Shown: piece after piece, positions 1 to 8,990 of the stretch | How the letters are laid out: each line of letters begins with the position of its first letter | Position numbering within the stretch: position 1 is the first letter of the stretch | Origin: Hyphomicrobiales bacterium | Lineage (GTDB): Bacteria; Pseudomonadota; Alphaproteobacteria; Rhizobiales; Methyloligellaceae | Assembly: GCA_021775555.1 (NCBI GenBank) | Contig: JAJFHP010000001.1 | Location: forward strand, 26,429 to 90,428 | Reading direction: 5' to 3' | DNA: 64,000 nt | Made by a program: the position numbers and the translations under genes | The notes under the pieces: generated by a model | What the model saw: the letters and a program-made list of their open reading frames with translations, nothing else | What the model was told of the DNA's origin: nothing | The model's database searches: none

Positions 1-372
1 TCCGAGGTGACTTCGGAAACGGAAATTGAAGGTTTTGCAGCCGAGCTGGTTGACCGGTTCGGTGCACTGCCGGAAGAGGTGCAGCATCTTCTCGATATCG
101 TTCAGATCAAGGCCTTGTGCCGGCAGGCCGGAGTTTCAGATATTGATGCAGGGTCACGTGGCGCACTCATCACCTTCAGGGATAATTCTTTCGCAAACCC
201 GGAGGGTCTGATCGCGATGATTACGCAGGAATCAAGGCGCATGCGTCTGCAGCCAGATCACAAGCTGGTGGTGAAGGGGGACTGGCCCGAGCCGGCAGAA
301 CGGCTCAAGGGTACGCGTGCTTTCATGCGGCAGCTGGCGGAGCTTGCAGGTAAGGCGCAGCGAGCGGCTTAA
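1..372 (+). CDS. mfd: Transcription-repair coupling factor Mfd, C-terminal end (5' truncated by window)
   Basis: The frame is open from the first base, so the gene begins left of the window; only about 123 C-terminal residues are present. The fragment matches the C-terminal TRCF domain of Mfd: an opening that reads E-L-V-D-R-F-G-A-L-P-E-E-V, then a helix with K-A-L-C-R-Q-A-G, and a terminal L-K-G-T-R-A-F segment. Mfd is a superfamily 2 translocase that removes stalled RNA polymerase at DNA lesions and recruits UvrA; this domain is the part that masks the UvrA-binding surface. The gene converges with the histidine kinase on the other strand, with only 14 bases between stop codons and no clear terminator hairpin. 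Confidence 0.93.
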   Translation, partial: SEVTSETEIEGFAAELVDRFGALPEEVQHLLDIVQIKALCRQAGVSDIDAGSRGALITFRDNSFANPEGLIAMITQESRRMRLQPDHKLVVKGDWPEPAERLKGTRAFMRQLAELAGKAQRAA

Positions 373-386
373 ATGCATTGCCGTAT

Positions 387-1526
387 TCACGCGGCCTTAC
401 GATCCAATTGGCGCTTCCGATCAGGTCCGGTAATTGGGAGCCGGACGCTGAAGGTGCTGCCCTTCCCCTTCTCGCTTTCTACATCGACAGACCCGTCATG
501 CATCTCCACAAGTGATCTTACCAGATTGAGGCCGATGCCGGTGCCGGCTATTCCAGCCGTGTTCTTGGCACGGAAAAACCGTTCGAATAAATTGCCTAAA
601 TCATCATCGTCAAGACCAAGGCCATGGTCGCGCACGCTGACTACGACACAATCGTCTTCTGTGTATGCTGTGATCTCAACATCTTTCTCACCAGGACTGT
701 ACTTCACTGCATTGGATAGCAAGTTGGTGAATATCTGATCGAGTGCTCCGGGATCAGCCTGGATGGTTTCGGTGAGTCCTGTCAGTTCACAAGAGATGTC
801 ATGATAGTTTGAAAGCTCTTGTTGACGAGAGCAAACTTCTCTCAATATCTCTCCGATGTTGCAGGGGGCCATTTCGATTGAGATGCGCCCCTGTTCCATG
901 CTGGCGGCGGTGAGCACACTGTCTATCAACCGTGTCATCCGCTGTACGGCATTCCTGATTTTTTCGGTTCGTTTGACTGTTTCTCCAGGCTCCAGATTTT
1001 TCGCTCTTTTGCTCAATCTCTGCGCCGCACCATCTATGATCGCCAAGGGTGTACGGAATTCGTGACTGGCCATGGTGACAAACTGGTTTTGAAGTTCATT
1101 CAGCTCCTTCTCCTTATTCAGGGCGTGTTTGAGTTCATTCGCCTGGGCCTGTAATTCTCCGGTTGCCTTATCAATCGCGTCCCGAAGGTTATCTCTGTGT
1201 TCTATGAGAGTCGCTTCGACCTTTTCACGCTCAGCAATTTCCTGGATGAGCTGGGCATTTAAAATCTTTCGGTGTTTGAGATCAGCGGAGTGTTCCCGCC
1301 AGCGCCGATAGGCGAACCAGGCAAAGGCCAGACTTCCAAATGAAAGGGTGAATAGAAACTCGTCGAGTTCCAAATGTTCATGGTGCCCGGCAAATTCGGC
1401 AAATTCCTCCCCTAAGTCAAAGAAAACGGAAAGGGAAAATTTCAGCAGTATCAAGAAAGCTATTATGCAAAAGTCTTTCTTGGAATTGCTTAATTTTTTT
1501 TTTCTATGTGCCATTTCCTGTCTCAC
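387..1526 (-). CDS. Membrane-bound sensor histidine kinase (orphan)
   Basis: Two hydrophobic segments (about residues 19-36 and 57-74) are followed by a long helical linker (about 80-150) and a complete HisKA/HATPase core. The H-box is M-A-S-H-E-F-R-T-P-L with H155 as likely phospho-acceptor. The N-box reads N-L-L-S-N-A-V-K-Y-S-P, and the glycine boxes R-D-H-G-L-G-L and G-T-G-I-G-L-N-L are intact, so it should be an active kinase. The short loop between the membrane segments is rich in Glu and His (E-E-F-A-E-F-A-G-H-H-E-H), which could bind a metal or sense pH; that is inference. The 1526 start is GTG without a good Shine-Dalgarno; an ATG four codons later (1514) is preceded closely by AGGA and is also possible. 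No response regulator gene is adjacent, so the partner is unknown. Confidence 0.9.
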   Translation of the reverse strand: MRQEMAHRKKKLSNSKKDFCIIAFLILLKFSLSVFFDLGEEFAEFAGHHEHLELDEFLFTLSFGSLAFAWFAYRRWREHSADLKHRKILNAQLIQEIAEREKVEATLIEHRDNLRDAIDKATGELQAQANELKHALNKEKELNELQNQFVTMASHEFRTPLAIIDGAAQRLSKRAKNLEPGETVKRTEKIRNAVQRMTRLIDSVLTAASMEQGRISIEMAPCNIGEILREVCSRQQELSNYHDISCELTGLTETIQADPGALDQIFTNLLSNAVKYSPGEKDVEITAYTEDDCVVVSVRDHGLGLDDDDLGNLFERFFRAKNTAGIAGTGIGLNLVRSLVEMHDGSVDVESEKGKGSTFSVRLPITGPDRKRQLDRKAA

Positions 1527-1554
1527 ATACTAGGCAATATTTGTTCTTATCTAT

Positions 1555-1581
1555 GCGTGTATACAGGTGTCATATGCACGC
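1555..1581. repeat. Imperfect inverted repeat upstream of the histidine kinase
   Basis: Arms GCGTGTATA and TATGCACGC (one mismatch) are separated by 9 bases. The repeat lies about 30-70 bases upstream of the kinase start codon in a 160-base intergenic region that also precedes the end of the FrnE-like gene. Size and position fit a regulator-binding site, but no protein can be assigned. Confidence 0.35.
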
Positions 1582-1686
1582 TTAGATTGTGTGCATTCTG
1601 AGTATCTTGCTAAAATTTAAAAACTGTAAATTGGAGTTTGAAAAGGGCGTAGTGTTTGTTTCAAAACCTACGATTTTCTAGCTGAG

Positions 1687-2352
1687 CTATTCCTGTTCCT
1701 CGCCAAAGTTCGGCTCCTGGGAAATTTGCACCAGTGCGTCCGCGAGGATTTCAGCGCGCTGGGCTCCGACCAGGAGATGCTGCTGATCGATCACAAAGGT
1801 AGGAACGCCCTGAACCCCGAGATCATGGGCCATTGCGATTTCCTTCTCCACCTCGTCGATATCCCTGTCGGTGGCCAGAACTTCTTCAACCAGGTTCACG
1901 TCCATCTGCCCCTCGCGTGCCGCATCCAGCAACACGGAAGTTTCGCCAATGTCTTCGCCCTCGGTGAAATAAAGCTCAAACAGACGTTCCACCACCTTGT
2001 CCTGTTGTTCTCCCACCTCCGCCCAGCGGATCACGCGATGGGCGTTGATCGTATTAGGTGATTTGGTGATCCGGTCAAATGCGAACATGATGCCTTCGAC
2101 CTCACCGGTTTCCTGGATCTGCTGATACATCTCGGTGGCCCTGTCGCGGCCGAACTTATTGTCGAGATACTCTTGCCGGTCCATCCCTTCAGGCGGGATG
2201 GTGGCGTCGAGGCGAAACGGGCGCCATCGGATAACCGGTTCCACATCTGGCGCCAGAACCTGGGCCCGGTCGAGGCGGCGTTTGCCGATGTAGCACCACG
2301 GACACATTACATCCGAGACGACATCAATGGTCAGGACATCCATTTCACGCAT
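1687..2352 (-). CDS. DsbA-family thiol oxidoreductase, FrnE-like
   Basis: A 221-residue thioredoxin-fold protein with a DsbA-type insertion. The active-site motif C-P-W-C lies directly after the first beta strand (residues 17-20), and the cis-proline region appears near the C-terminus as G-V-Q-G-V-P-T-F-V-I, typical of the FrnE/2-hydroxychromene-2-carboxylate isomerase branch. There is no signal peptide, so it probably acts in the cytoplasm as a disulfide isomerase or oxidoreductase; FrnE homologues elsewhere are linked to oxidative stress tolerance. Two in-frame ATG codons (2352 and 2343) are possible starts. It is the last gene before a gap that separates it from the kinase, and lies 81 bases downstream of the PleD-like gene on the same strand. 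Confidence 0.88.
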   Translation of the reverse strand: MREMDVLTIDVVSDVMCPWCYIGKRRLDRAQVLAPDVEPVIRWRPFRLDATIPPEGMDRQEYLDNKFGRDRATEMYQQIQETGEVEGIMFAFDRITKSPNTINAHRVIRWAEVGEQQDKVVERLFELYFTEGEDIGETSVLLDAAREGQMDVNLVEEVLATDRDIDEVEKEIAMAHDLGVQGVPTFVIDQQHLLVGAQRAEILADALVQISQEPNFGEEQE

Positions 2353-2433
2353 TTCACACGCCTCACTTATTGCCGCTGCCGAACGCGCAGCTGTAACGGA
2401 GATCAGCTTGTCTCCAGTGCAATTGAGTGAATA

Positions 2434-3783
2434 TCAGGCCGCGACCATCAGGTCCACGTTCCGGGTGCGGCTTATAAGGGACTCAGCTGTGTCACCCTGC
2501 TGGAATCCGGACAGCGTGGTGTTCAACGTGACCTTGACCGGAGCATAATGCCCATCCACCACAAATTCGGTGTGTGCAATCACCCCGTTGATGCGCTGAA
2601 TGGCATATTTGGCTTGCTCAATAGGCGTGTCTGGAAGAGCAACAATGAACTTGGCCCCGGAGTAGCGCGATGCGAGATCTTCACCGCGTATCAGAAGACC
2701 AATCACCTCTCCGACCTGTCGGATAACCCGGTCACCTGCGGCATAACCAAGTTCAGAATTGATGGCTTCAATATTACCGATGGTCAGCTTTGCCAGTGAA
2801 AAACTCTGGCTGGTGCGGTTGGCATCGGTCACCATGGTGGAAACATGCTCCAGCAGGAATCCCCGGCTATAGAGACCGGTTAAAGCGTCACTGGTGGCGA
2901 AGTGTTTGGCCTGTTGATAAATCTTCTTGAGCGACTCGCGAAAGCGGGATTCCCGAACCAGCAAATTCACACGCAGTTTAAGTTCATCGCAGGAATAAGG
3001 CTTGGCAATCGAGTCGGTTATGCCGGCTTCGTAGATATTTTCACACGCAGCAAATTCTCCCCGGTCTGCCAGCAGCAGAACTGGTAGATTGTACAGCCTT
3101 GATGTCCGGCGCACGTCTTTCACAAAGGACACATAGGGCTCAATGGTGCTACTGGCATTGATGATAATCGCATCAAAATCACGCCGGGAGAGGTAATCCA
3201 GCGCGGTCGCCTCGCTCAGGGCGCCAACAAGCGTGGCCTGCCTGGCAAGTGAATGTTCGATCATGGCGAATTGCGTTGGGTCGCCGAGCACCATGACGGT
3301 GGCGTTTTCAACATTGCTGGGTGGCACGATTGCCGGAGGTGCATCGACGCCGTATTTGGCCGATGTGTTTAGTCGCCTTACCAGTTCCTCGTGCATCGTA
3401 TTTAATCTCACGAGCGATCTCAGACGATGGCAGATTTGGGCAGGATTCACCGGGCCGATCAGAAGATCGTCGATATCCGCAGCAGAGCTGTTCAATTCGA
3501 GATTTTTATCCGTGCCGACAAGCATGATCCGCAAGCGGCTGGAGAGGGAGCTGGTCTTTAAAGTCTTGGCAAGTGCAAGAAATGTCTCAGGGGCCTTGCG
3601 CGCGGGGGCACTTTGCATATTGAGAACAACGATGTCGGGTCGGCGCGGTCCGCACAATTCAGCGGCACTCTGGGCGATGTCGCCGATGGCGCATTCAAAA
3701 CCATCTTTTTTAAGGGTTTCAGCAAGTTTCTTGTCGTTGGCGGCATCCTTGCCGACAATAAGAACACGCGCGGGGCCTTGCAT
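2434..3783 (-). CDS. PleD-like protein: two receiver-like domains plus degenerate GGDEF domain
   Basis: Layout resembles the Caulobacter cyclic-di-GMP regulator PleD: an N-terminal receiver fold (about 1-125), a second receiver fold (about 150-270) and a C-terminal GGDEF-type domain (about 290-449). Key residues have decayed. The position expected for the phosphorylated Asp of receiver 1 is Asn (N55, in V-V-L-N-M), receiver 2 also has Asn (I-I-I-N-A), and the signature GG(D/E)EF reads S-G-A-K-F (about 375-379), so diguanylate cyclase activity is unlikely. The inhibitory-site motif RxxD (R-G-E-D, about 366-369) is kept at the right spacing, so the protein may bind cyclic-di-GMP as an effector. 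The ATG at 3783 is chosen because AGGAAG lies 7 bases upstream; the longer GTG start at 3792 abuts that same sequence. Confidence 0.85.
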   Translation of the reverse strand: MQGPARVLIVGKDAANDKKLAETLKKDGFECAIGDIAQSAAELCGPRRPDIVVLNMQSAPARKAPETFLALAKTLKTSSLSSRLRIMLVGTDKNLELNSSAADIDDLLIGPVNPAQICHRLRSLVRLNTMHEELVRRLNTSAKYGVDAPPAIVPPSNVENATVMVLGDPTQFAMIEHSLARQATLVGALSEATALDYLSRRDFDAIIINASSTIEPYVSFVKDVRRTSRLYNLPVLLLADRGEFAACENIYEAGITDSIAKPYSCDELKLRVNLLVRESRFRESLKKIYQQAKHFATSDALTGLYSRGFLLEHVSTMVTDANRTSQSFSLAKLTIGNIEAINSELGYAAGDRVIRQVGEVIGLLIRGEDLASRYSGAKFIVALPDTPIEQAKYAIQRINGVIAHTEFVVDGHYAPVKVTLNTTLSGFQQGDTAESLISRTRNVDLMVAA

Positions 3784-3878
3784 GGCAATCACTTCCTAGT
3801 TGAACAATGCGGATCACTACAACTGAGGGGATTATTCAACCGATTGCCTTAAGATTTCATAAAGCATGATGGGACAGG

Positions 3879-5423
3879 TCAGGGATGATAAGCCTGTCGT
3901 AATGCAGCACGTTTTACCTTGCCATTGGGTGTGCGGGGCAGGTGATCAACAAATATGAATTCACGCGGCATTTTATAGGCCGCCAGTTTGGCTTCAGCTA
4001 AACTTTGCAAGGCTTTGCGGTCTGCCTTTGCACCGTCCTGAAGCACCACGAAGGCGCCAATGACGCTGATATTTTCTGCGACCAGGATATCTGTGACCGC
4101 AACTTCCGTGACATCAGGATGTTCACCCAGCACCTGTTCCACCTCGAGCGGAGACACCCGGTAGCCTTGCGCGTTCATCAGGTCGTCATTGCGGCCCAGA
4201 TGGGTGATATACCCCTCGTCATCCATCACTCCCAGATCGCCACCGCAGAACCAGTCACCGCGCATGACCAGCGCTTCTTCGTTGGGGCGCTTCCAGTAAC
4301 CCAGCATCAGGCCAGGGTCTGATCGGTGTATGGCGATGAGACCGGCCTCGCCAGCACGCAAGGGCTCGCTGCCGCCATCGGCAGACAGGATGACCACCTC
4401 GCGTCCTGCCTGTGGCTTGCCCACGACGCCAAGCTTGGGTGGAACAGAGGGAGAAGAGGAAATAAATGTCGACATCTCGCTCATGCCGAGGGCTTCGTAA
4501 AGCGTGGTGCCGGTGTGTTCACGCCAGCTCTTGGCGACGTCTTCGGGCAAGGTTTCGCCTGCTGTCAGCCCGTGACGGAGGGTTTGTGGAAAGTCGTTTG
4601 CCACGTCGCAATATTTAAGAATTTGCCGGTACACGGTCGGCACGGCAGCAAATATAGTCGCCTTGTGAGCGGTCATCAGCCTGAGCCACGCGGAGGGGTC
4701 TTTCTCTCCCGTGTAAACAAGTGCCGTGGCTCCGTTGGCCCACGGATCGGAGAGACCGGTGCCCAGGGTGTAGGTCCAGTTGAAGGCACCAGCATGGAGC
4801 ACGCGGTCTTCACAGGTGATCCCGTACCAGCCCTCATACATTGGCCTGCGGCCCCATACGGAACGATGTGCGTGCAACACGCCCTTGGGGCGTGCGGTTG
4901 TGCCGGAGGTGTAGATCAGGAATGCGGGGTCATCGGCCAGTGTCGAGGCATAGTCCGAGCGCGTTTTAAAATTTCGCAAGGCTGTCACCTCTTCCGATCC
5001 GTATATGCGCACGCCATCAGGAATGCTGCTTACGGGAAGTTCGTGGGCGAGTGCGAGGGCGCTCGCGCCTGAATCCTTGAGAAAATAGCCGACCTCATCC
5101 GCGCTCAGCGCACTTGATGCCGGTAACGGCACAAGACCTGCGGCAATCGCTCCAAAGAAGAGCAGGGCATAATCGGACGTGTTTTCCAACCGGATCACCA
5201 ACCTGTCACCTGGATTGAGGCCATCTGCCTTCAGGCCTGCCGCGATTCTGAGAACGGCGTTTTCCAGCGCGCCGTAGCTCCAGGTCTCAATCGCGGCTGG
5301 ATCATCAGCGTCCTTGATGACGATCAGCCCGGTCTTGTCCGCGGGCCGGGTTGCACCGGTTTCAAGACAGTAGCGCGCCATGTTGAAAAGATCAGGGGGA
5401 CGTTCGCCGCGATAGCCATGCAT
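3879..5423 (-). CDS. AMP-dependent acyl-CoA synthetase/ligase (intact)
   Basis: A 514-residue member of the ANL adenylating superfamily. The phosphate-binding motif Y-T-S-G-T-T-A-R-P-K-G (171-181), the A5 region (Y-E-A-L-G-M-S-E), the hinge-region G-D-L-G plus L-G-R-N-D-D, and the C-terminal catalytic lysine in P-N-G-K (about K502) are all present, so it should activate a carboxylic acid to an acyl-CoA. The A5/A8 motifs and length resemble the benzoate/medium-chain acyl-CoA ligase branch, but the substrate cannot be read from sequence. It starts 14 bases after the degenerate ligase-like gene upstream, so the two are probably co-transcribed and may work together. Confidence 0.9.
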   Translation of the reverse strand: MHGYRGERPPDLFNMARYCLETGATRPADKTGLIVIKDADDPAAIETWSYGALENAVLRIAAGLKADGLNPGDRLVIRLENTSDYALLFFGAIAAGLVPLPASSALSADEVGYFLKDSGASALALAHELPVSSIPDGVRIYGSEEVTALRNFKTRSDYASTLADDPAFLIYTSGTTARPKGVLHAHRSVWGRRPMYEGWYGITCEDRVLHAGAFNWTYTLGTGLSDPWANGATALVYTGEKDPSAWLRLMTAHKATIFAAVPTVYRQILKYCDVANDFPQTLRHGLTAGETLPEDVAKSWREHTGTTLYEALGMSEMSTFISSSPSVPPKLGVVGKPQAGREVVILSADGGSEPLRAGEAGLIAIHRSDPGLMLGYWKRPNEEALVMRGDWFCGGDLGVMDDEGYITHLGRNDDLMNAQGYRVSPLEVEQVLGEHPDVTEVAVTDILVAENISVIGAFVVLQDGAKADRKALQSLAEAKLAAYKMPREFIFVDHLPRTPNGKVKRAALRQAYHP

Positions 5424-5437
5424 GACGCCAGACTTCT

Positions 5438-7123
5438 TTACAATTGAGAGAGGATCTGGTCGCGCAATACGGCTCCAGCGCCGCTGCGGGGGATCGATTT
5501 CACGATGACCAGCTGGTCGGGGGACTTGTAGGGCGCCACGCGTTTCTCATTGAGAAACTGCTTTAGCCTGAGGAGTGAGGGCGAAAGCTCTGGTCTTGGT
5601 ACGACAGCGGCGAAAATACGCTCTCCGATAACCGCATCATCAAGCACAAAGGCCGCGGCATCGAGAAATTCATCAAACTCGGCATACAGTTCATCGAGTT
5701 CAGTTGCAGCGATTACGGCGCCACCGTGATAGATCAAATCATCGCTTTTCACACAGCGGAAATTCCCATCAAGCGCATCTCCTACCACGCAGCCGATACC
5801 CGTATCGAGATAGCCGTGGGAATCCGCTTTCAGAACGGCTTCATCGTCCAGCCCCTGCAGCATGGATGGTTCGCAGGGCACGGAGCTGCCACGCACCAGC
5901 AAGGTGCCCTTGAGTAACTGCTTGCCATCCTCATGGGTGACACTGCCATGCACCCGCGTTTCCAGAACTGGCACTTCGTCCCCATCACCATCATTATGGC
6001 CGGGTGCGTATATTTTGCCCAGTGGCAGCAATGCGGGATCACTGTCAGATGTGCGCTCGCGGATCATCAGTGCCAGTTCGCTGAAATTGTACAAATCGAA
6101 TATGGGCACCGGCGTTTCGAACAGACCTGGGGTTGCCTGGATGGCGTGCGGGCCTGGCCAGACGCAGCCCAACCGGCCGAGACGCAACTCCCCCGAGCGC
6201 AGATTGTGACGTTCCTCAAGCGCGGCGATGACCGGCGCTGGAACGGCGGTGTAGGTGATGTCATGCTGTTTCAGTTGCTGAAGAAAAACATCAAAGTCGA
6301 ATGGCAGGTGCTGCACCACCTCGCAGCCAGTTAGCAAAGGTGCCACAAGTTGGCCGGCCAGCGAAGCAATACCAGTGAAGGGATAGGTGTTGAGCACCAC
6401 ATCTGAGCTGCTCAGTTTCAACTGCGCGGCAAACAGGCGCGCCAACACCATGAGCTGATCGTGGGTGCGTGGTACCGGATAGGGGCCTTGCTCGCCGACC
6501 GCCCAGGTAATGACGGCGGTCGTGCTTGAAATATCGGGTGTCACGCCCGCTTCATTTTCCTTGTCCTCTGTGATCAATTCAGGGGCAGCCAGCCAGTCAT
6601 TGATTGGCGTAATGCCATCGGGAACTTGATCTCCAAACGCAAACAGATATCGGATGCTCATGTGTCGGGCGGCGGCCTCACCGAGGGTTTGCGCCCGCGC
6701 TTCACTGGCATATTGGCTGACGCTGACCGCCGCCTTGGGCTTTATCAGGGAGAAGGCCTGATGGATTTCATCGAGACACCAAAGCAGCGGCAACAGGCAG
6801 GGGATGAGCCCGGCGCGCCATGCGCCTAGGATGAGCAGTGGGGCTTCGATGATATTGGGCGCCTGTATGGCGATTACGTCCCCCTTGTTCAGGCCGCTTT
6901 CGCGGAACCGGATGCCGAGCGTATTCACTATGGTATTGGCCTGGGCATATGTGACTTGACGGGATGGGCCAAGCCCGCGATCGGGTCGGTCAGGGGGATC
7001 GGCGAAGGCGATCTTGTCGCCATGACTTTTAGCGCGGCCCTGCAAGGCAGTTTCGGCGCTGGCCGCACCGGGTCCAAGGTCGTCGGAAATTTCAATCCGG
7101 ACCGATGACTCGCCGTCCATCAT
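5438..7123 (-). CDS. Degenerate AMP-dependent synthetase-like protein
   Basis: A 561-residue protein with the overall ANL fold: an N-terminal stretch T-Y-A-Q-A-N and G-D-V-I-A-I-Q-A-P-N as in ligases, and a small C-terminal domain beginning near K-S-D-D-L-I-Y-H-G-G. The active-site signatures are gone. Where the Ser/Thr/Gly-rich P-loop should be (about 206-221) it reads W-A-V-G-E-Q-G-P-Y-P-V-P, and the C-terminal lysine motif reads R-S-G-A-G-A. It is therefore unlikely to adenylate by itself. It overlaps nothing and lies 14 bases upstream of an intact ligase, which suggests a non-catalytic partner or a subunit with a different role. ATG codons at 7123 and 7120 are both possible starts. Confidence 0.75.
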   Translation of the reverse strand: MMDGESSVRIEISDDLGPGAASAETALQGRAKSHGDKIAFADPPDRPDRGLGPSRQVTYAQANTIVNTLGIRFRESGLNKGDVIAIQAPNIIEAPLLILGAWRAGLIPCLLPLLWCLDEIHQAFSLIKPKAAVSVSQYASEARAQTLGEAAARHMSIRYLFAFGDQVPDGITPINDWLAAPELITEDKENEAGVTPDISSTTAVITWAVGEQGPYPVPRTHDQLMVLARLFAAQLKLSSSDVVLNTYPFTGIASLAGQLVAPLLTGCEVVQHLPFDFDVFLQQLKQHDITYTAVPAPVIAALEERHNLRSGELRLGRLGCVWPGPHAIQATPGLFETPVPIFDLYNFSELALMIRERTSDSDPALLPLGKIYAPGHNDGDGDEVPVLETRVHGSVTHEDGKQLLKGTLLVRGSSVPCEPSMLQGLDDEAVLKADSHGYLDTGIGCVVGDALDGNFRCVKSDDLIYHGGAVIAATELDELYAEFDEFLDAAAFVLDDAVIGERIFAAVVPRPELSPSLLRLKQFLNEKRVAPYKSPDQLVIVKSIPRSGAGAVLRDQILSQL

Positions 7124-7160
7124 TTCTCAACCCGCTAAAAACGCATCCTGTCCGGCAATG

Positions 7161-8990
7161 CTAACCGCCTGGACGATCGATCCACCATGTATCGACACGA
7201 TATCCATAAAGCGATGTTTTGGCCGGATGGGCGAGCATTTTCCACCGGGCAATCCACTGCTTTTTCAAATGGAACAAAGGAATTACATAGTGACCCGATA
7301 GGAGCACCCGGTCCAGGGCACGGACCGCGGAAACAAAGTCTTCGTGGGTAGTGGCCGCGAGCAGGGCCGAGATCATCGCATTTACGGCCGGGTTTTTGAC
7401 GCCCGCATAGTTGAATGAGCCTTCACTGTCGGCGCTTTTGATGCTCCAGCGGAACAATTGCTCATTCCCGGGGGATAAAGAGGCGTACCAAAAGGACTGG
7501 ATCATGTCGTAGTCGAAGGTCTGACGGCGCCTTTGATATTGTGCGGAATCGACCAGCCGCAGCCTGGCATCAATGCCCAGGCTTTTGAGCGTGTCGACAA
7601 ACTTCAGCAACAACCGCTTCTGACCCCCGCTCGCGGCCAGAATTTCAAACGTGAATGGGGCACCGGTTTTGCTGTTGACCAGCTTGCCGTCCTTCAGCGT
7701 GTAGCCGGCCTGTTTGAGCAAGCCAAGCGCCTTGCGGCGGTTGTTGCGGTTCCGGCCAGTGCCATCGCTTACGGGCAGCTTGTAGGTGCCGTCAAGGACG
7801 GACGGGCTGACGGCTTTTTTGAATGGCGCAAGGAGTTCACGCTCACGCGCATCGGCAGCGCGGCCATGTGATGAAAGGTTTGAGCGGTCAAAGAAGCTCT
7901 GCGTGCGGGTGTAGAGACCGTGATAATAATTCTTGTTTAGCCACTCGAAATCGAGCATCAGCGTCAGGGCCTTGCGCACCTTGATGTCGGAAAAAAGCGG
8001 TCTGCGGGTGTTGAAGGTCAGTGCGGACATTCCAGATGGAACGCTGATCGGCAAGGCTTCCTTGACCACCCTGCCATCCCCATGGGCAGGGAAGTTGTAT
8101 CCGCGCGCCCAGCGTGCCGAGTCCGATTCCCGCCACAACTGGTACAGGCCCTTCTGGAATGCCTGGAACATCGGATCGTCATCGCGGTAATAGTCATACT
8201 GGATTTCATCGAAATTGAACCGGCCCCTGTTTACGGCCAGATTCGCGCCCCAATAATCATTGTTGCGCTGATAGATAATACGTTTGCCGGCTTCCACCTT
8301 GTGGACGCGATAGGGGCCGCTGCCAATGGGTGGTTTGAGCGTGGTTGTCTCGAAAGTGTCGCGCGAGAAGTGATGGCGTGGCAGGATTGGCATCAGCCCC
8401 ATAATGAGTGGCATTTCCCGGTCACCATCTGCATTGAAGGTAAATTTGACCGTGCGCGGACCGGTTTTCTCCGCCTTAGAAATCTTCGAATAGTAGGTGC
8501 GGTGATTGGGACGGCCCTTGTCACGCAGCAGGCTGTGAGAGAACAGGACGTCTTCGGCTGTCACCGGTTTGCCATCGGAGAAGCGTGCTTCCTTGCGCAG
8601 CGTGAACGCAACCCAGCTTCTGTCGTCGGGCGTCTCAACGCTTTCGGCAAGCAGGCCGTAGAGCGAGAATGACTCATCATAAGCCCGCGCCATCAGGCTT
8701 TCGAACAGGTAATTTCTAACGCCCGCGGCGGCGACCCCCTTGATGATCAGAGGATTTAGACTGTCAAAAGAGCCCAGCGATGCAAATGTCACGGTCCCGC
8801 CTTTTGGCGCGTCCGGATTTACATAACTGAAATTTGTGAAACCCGGTTGGTGCATCGGCGCGCCGTGCATGGCAATGCCATGGGCCGGTTCGGCATTTAC
8901 GCGACCCGCAAAACTGTGAACTAATGCCACGCATATAAAGGCTTTCAAGCCGATGGAAGCCCAGTTATAGATGGGTGCGTACAGTCTCAT
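7161..8990 (-). CDS. Family 5 extracellular solute-binding protein, YejA-like (peptide ABC transporter)
   Basis: Periplasmic substrate-binding protein of the SBP_bac_5 family, about 609 residues from the chosen ATG. The conserved N-terminal block H-G-I-A-M-H-G followed by F-x-N-F-x-Y-V-N-P-D-A-P-K-G-G is typical of the YejA group that delivers oligopeptides or microcin C-like compounds to YejBEF permeases. A signal peptide (R-L-Y then a hydrophobic core ending in R-V-N-A) is present only if translation begins at 8990; the longer frame begins with TTG at 9044 and adds an unlikely 18-residue leader. No permease or ATPase genes are adjacent, so it is an orphan binding protein here. It is divergent from the IalB-family gene. 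Confidence 0.9.
   Translation of the reverse strand: MRLYAPIYNWASIGLKAFICVALVHSFAGRVNAEPAHGIAMHGAPMHQPGFTNFSYVNPDAPKGGTVTFASLGSFDSLNPLIIKGVAAAGVRNYLFESLMARAYDESFSLYGLLAESVETPDDRSWVAFTLRKEARFSDGKPVTAEDVLFSHSLLRDKGRPNHRTYYSKISKAEKTGPRTVKFTFNADGDREMPLIMGLMPILPRHHFSRDTFETTTLKPPIGSGPYRVHKVEAGKRIIYQRNNDYWGANLAVNRGRFNFDEIQYDYYRDDDPMFQAFQKGLYQLWRESDSARWARGYNFPAHGDGRVVKEALPISVPSGMSALTFNTRRPLFSDIKVRKALTLMLDFEWLNKNYYHGLYTRTQSFFDRSNLSSHGRAADARERELLAPFKKAVSPSVLDGTYKLPVSDGTGRNRNNRRKALGLLKQAGYTLKDGKLVNSKTGAPFTFEILAASGGQKRLLLKFVDTLKSLGIDARLRLVDSAQYQRRRQTFDYDMIQSFWYASLSPGNEQLFRWSIKSADSEGSFNYAGVKNPAVNAMISALLAATTHEDFVSAVRALDRVLLSGHYVIPLFHLKKQWIARWKMLAHPAKTSLYGYRVDTWWIDRPGG

Noticed and set aside
4326..5072. 248-codon plus-strand frame opposite the acyl-CoA synthetase
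   Set aside because: Shadow frame of a gene with all family motifs.
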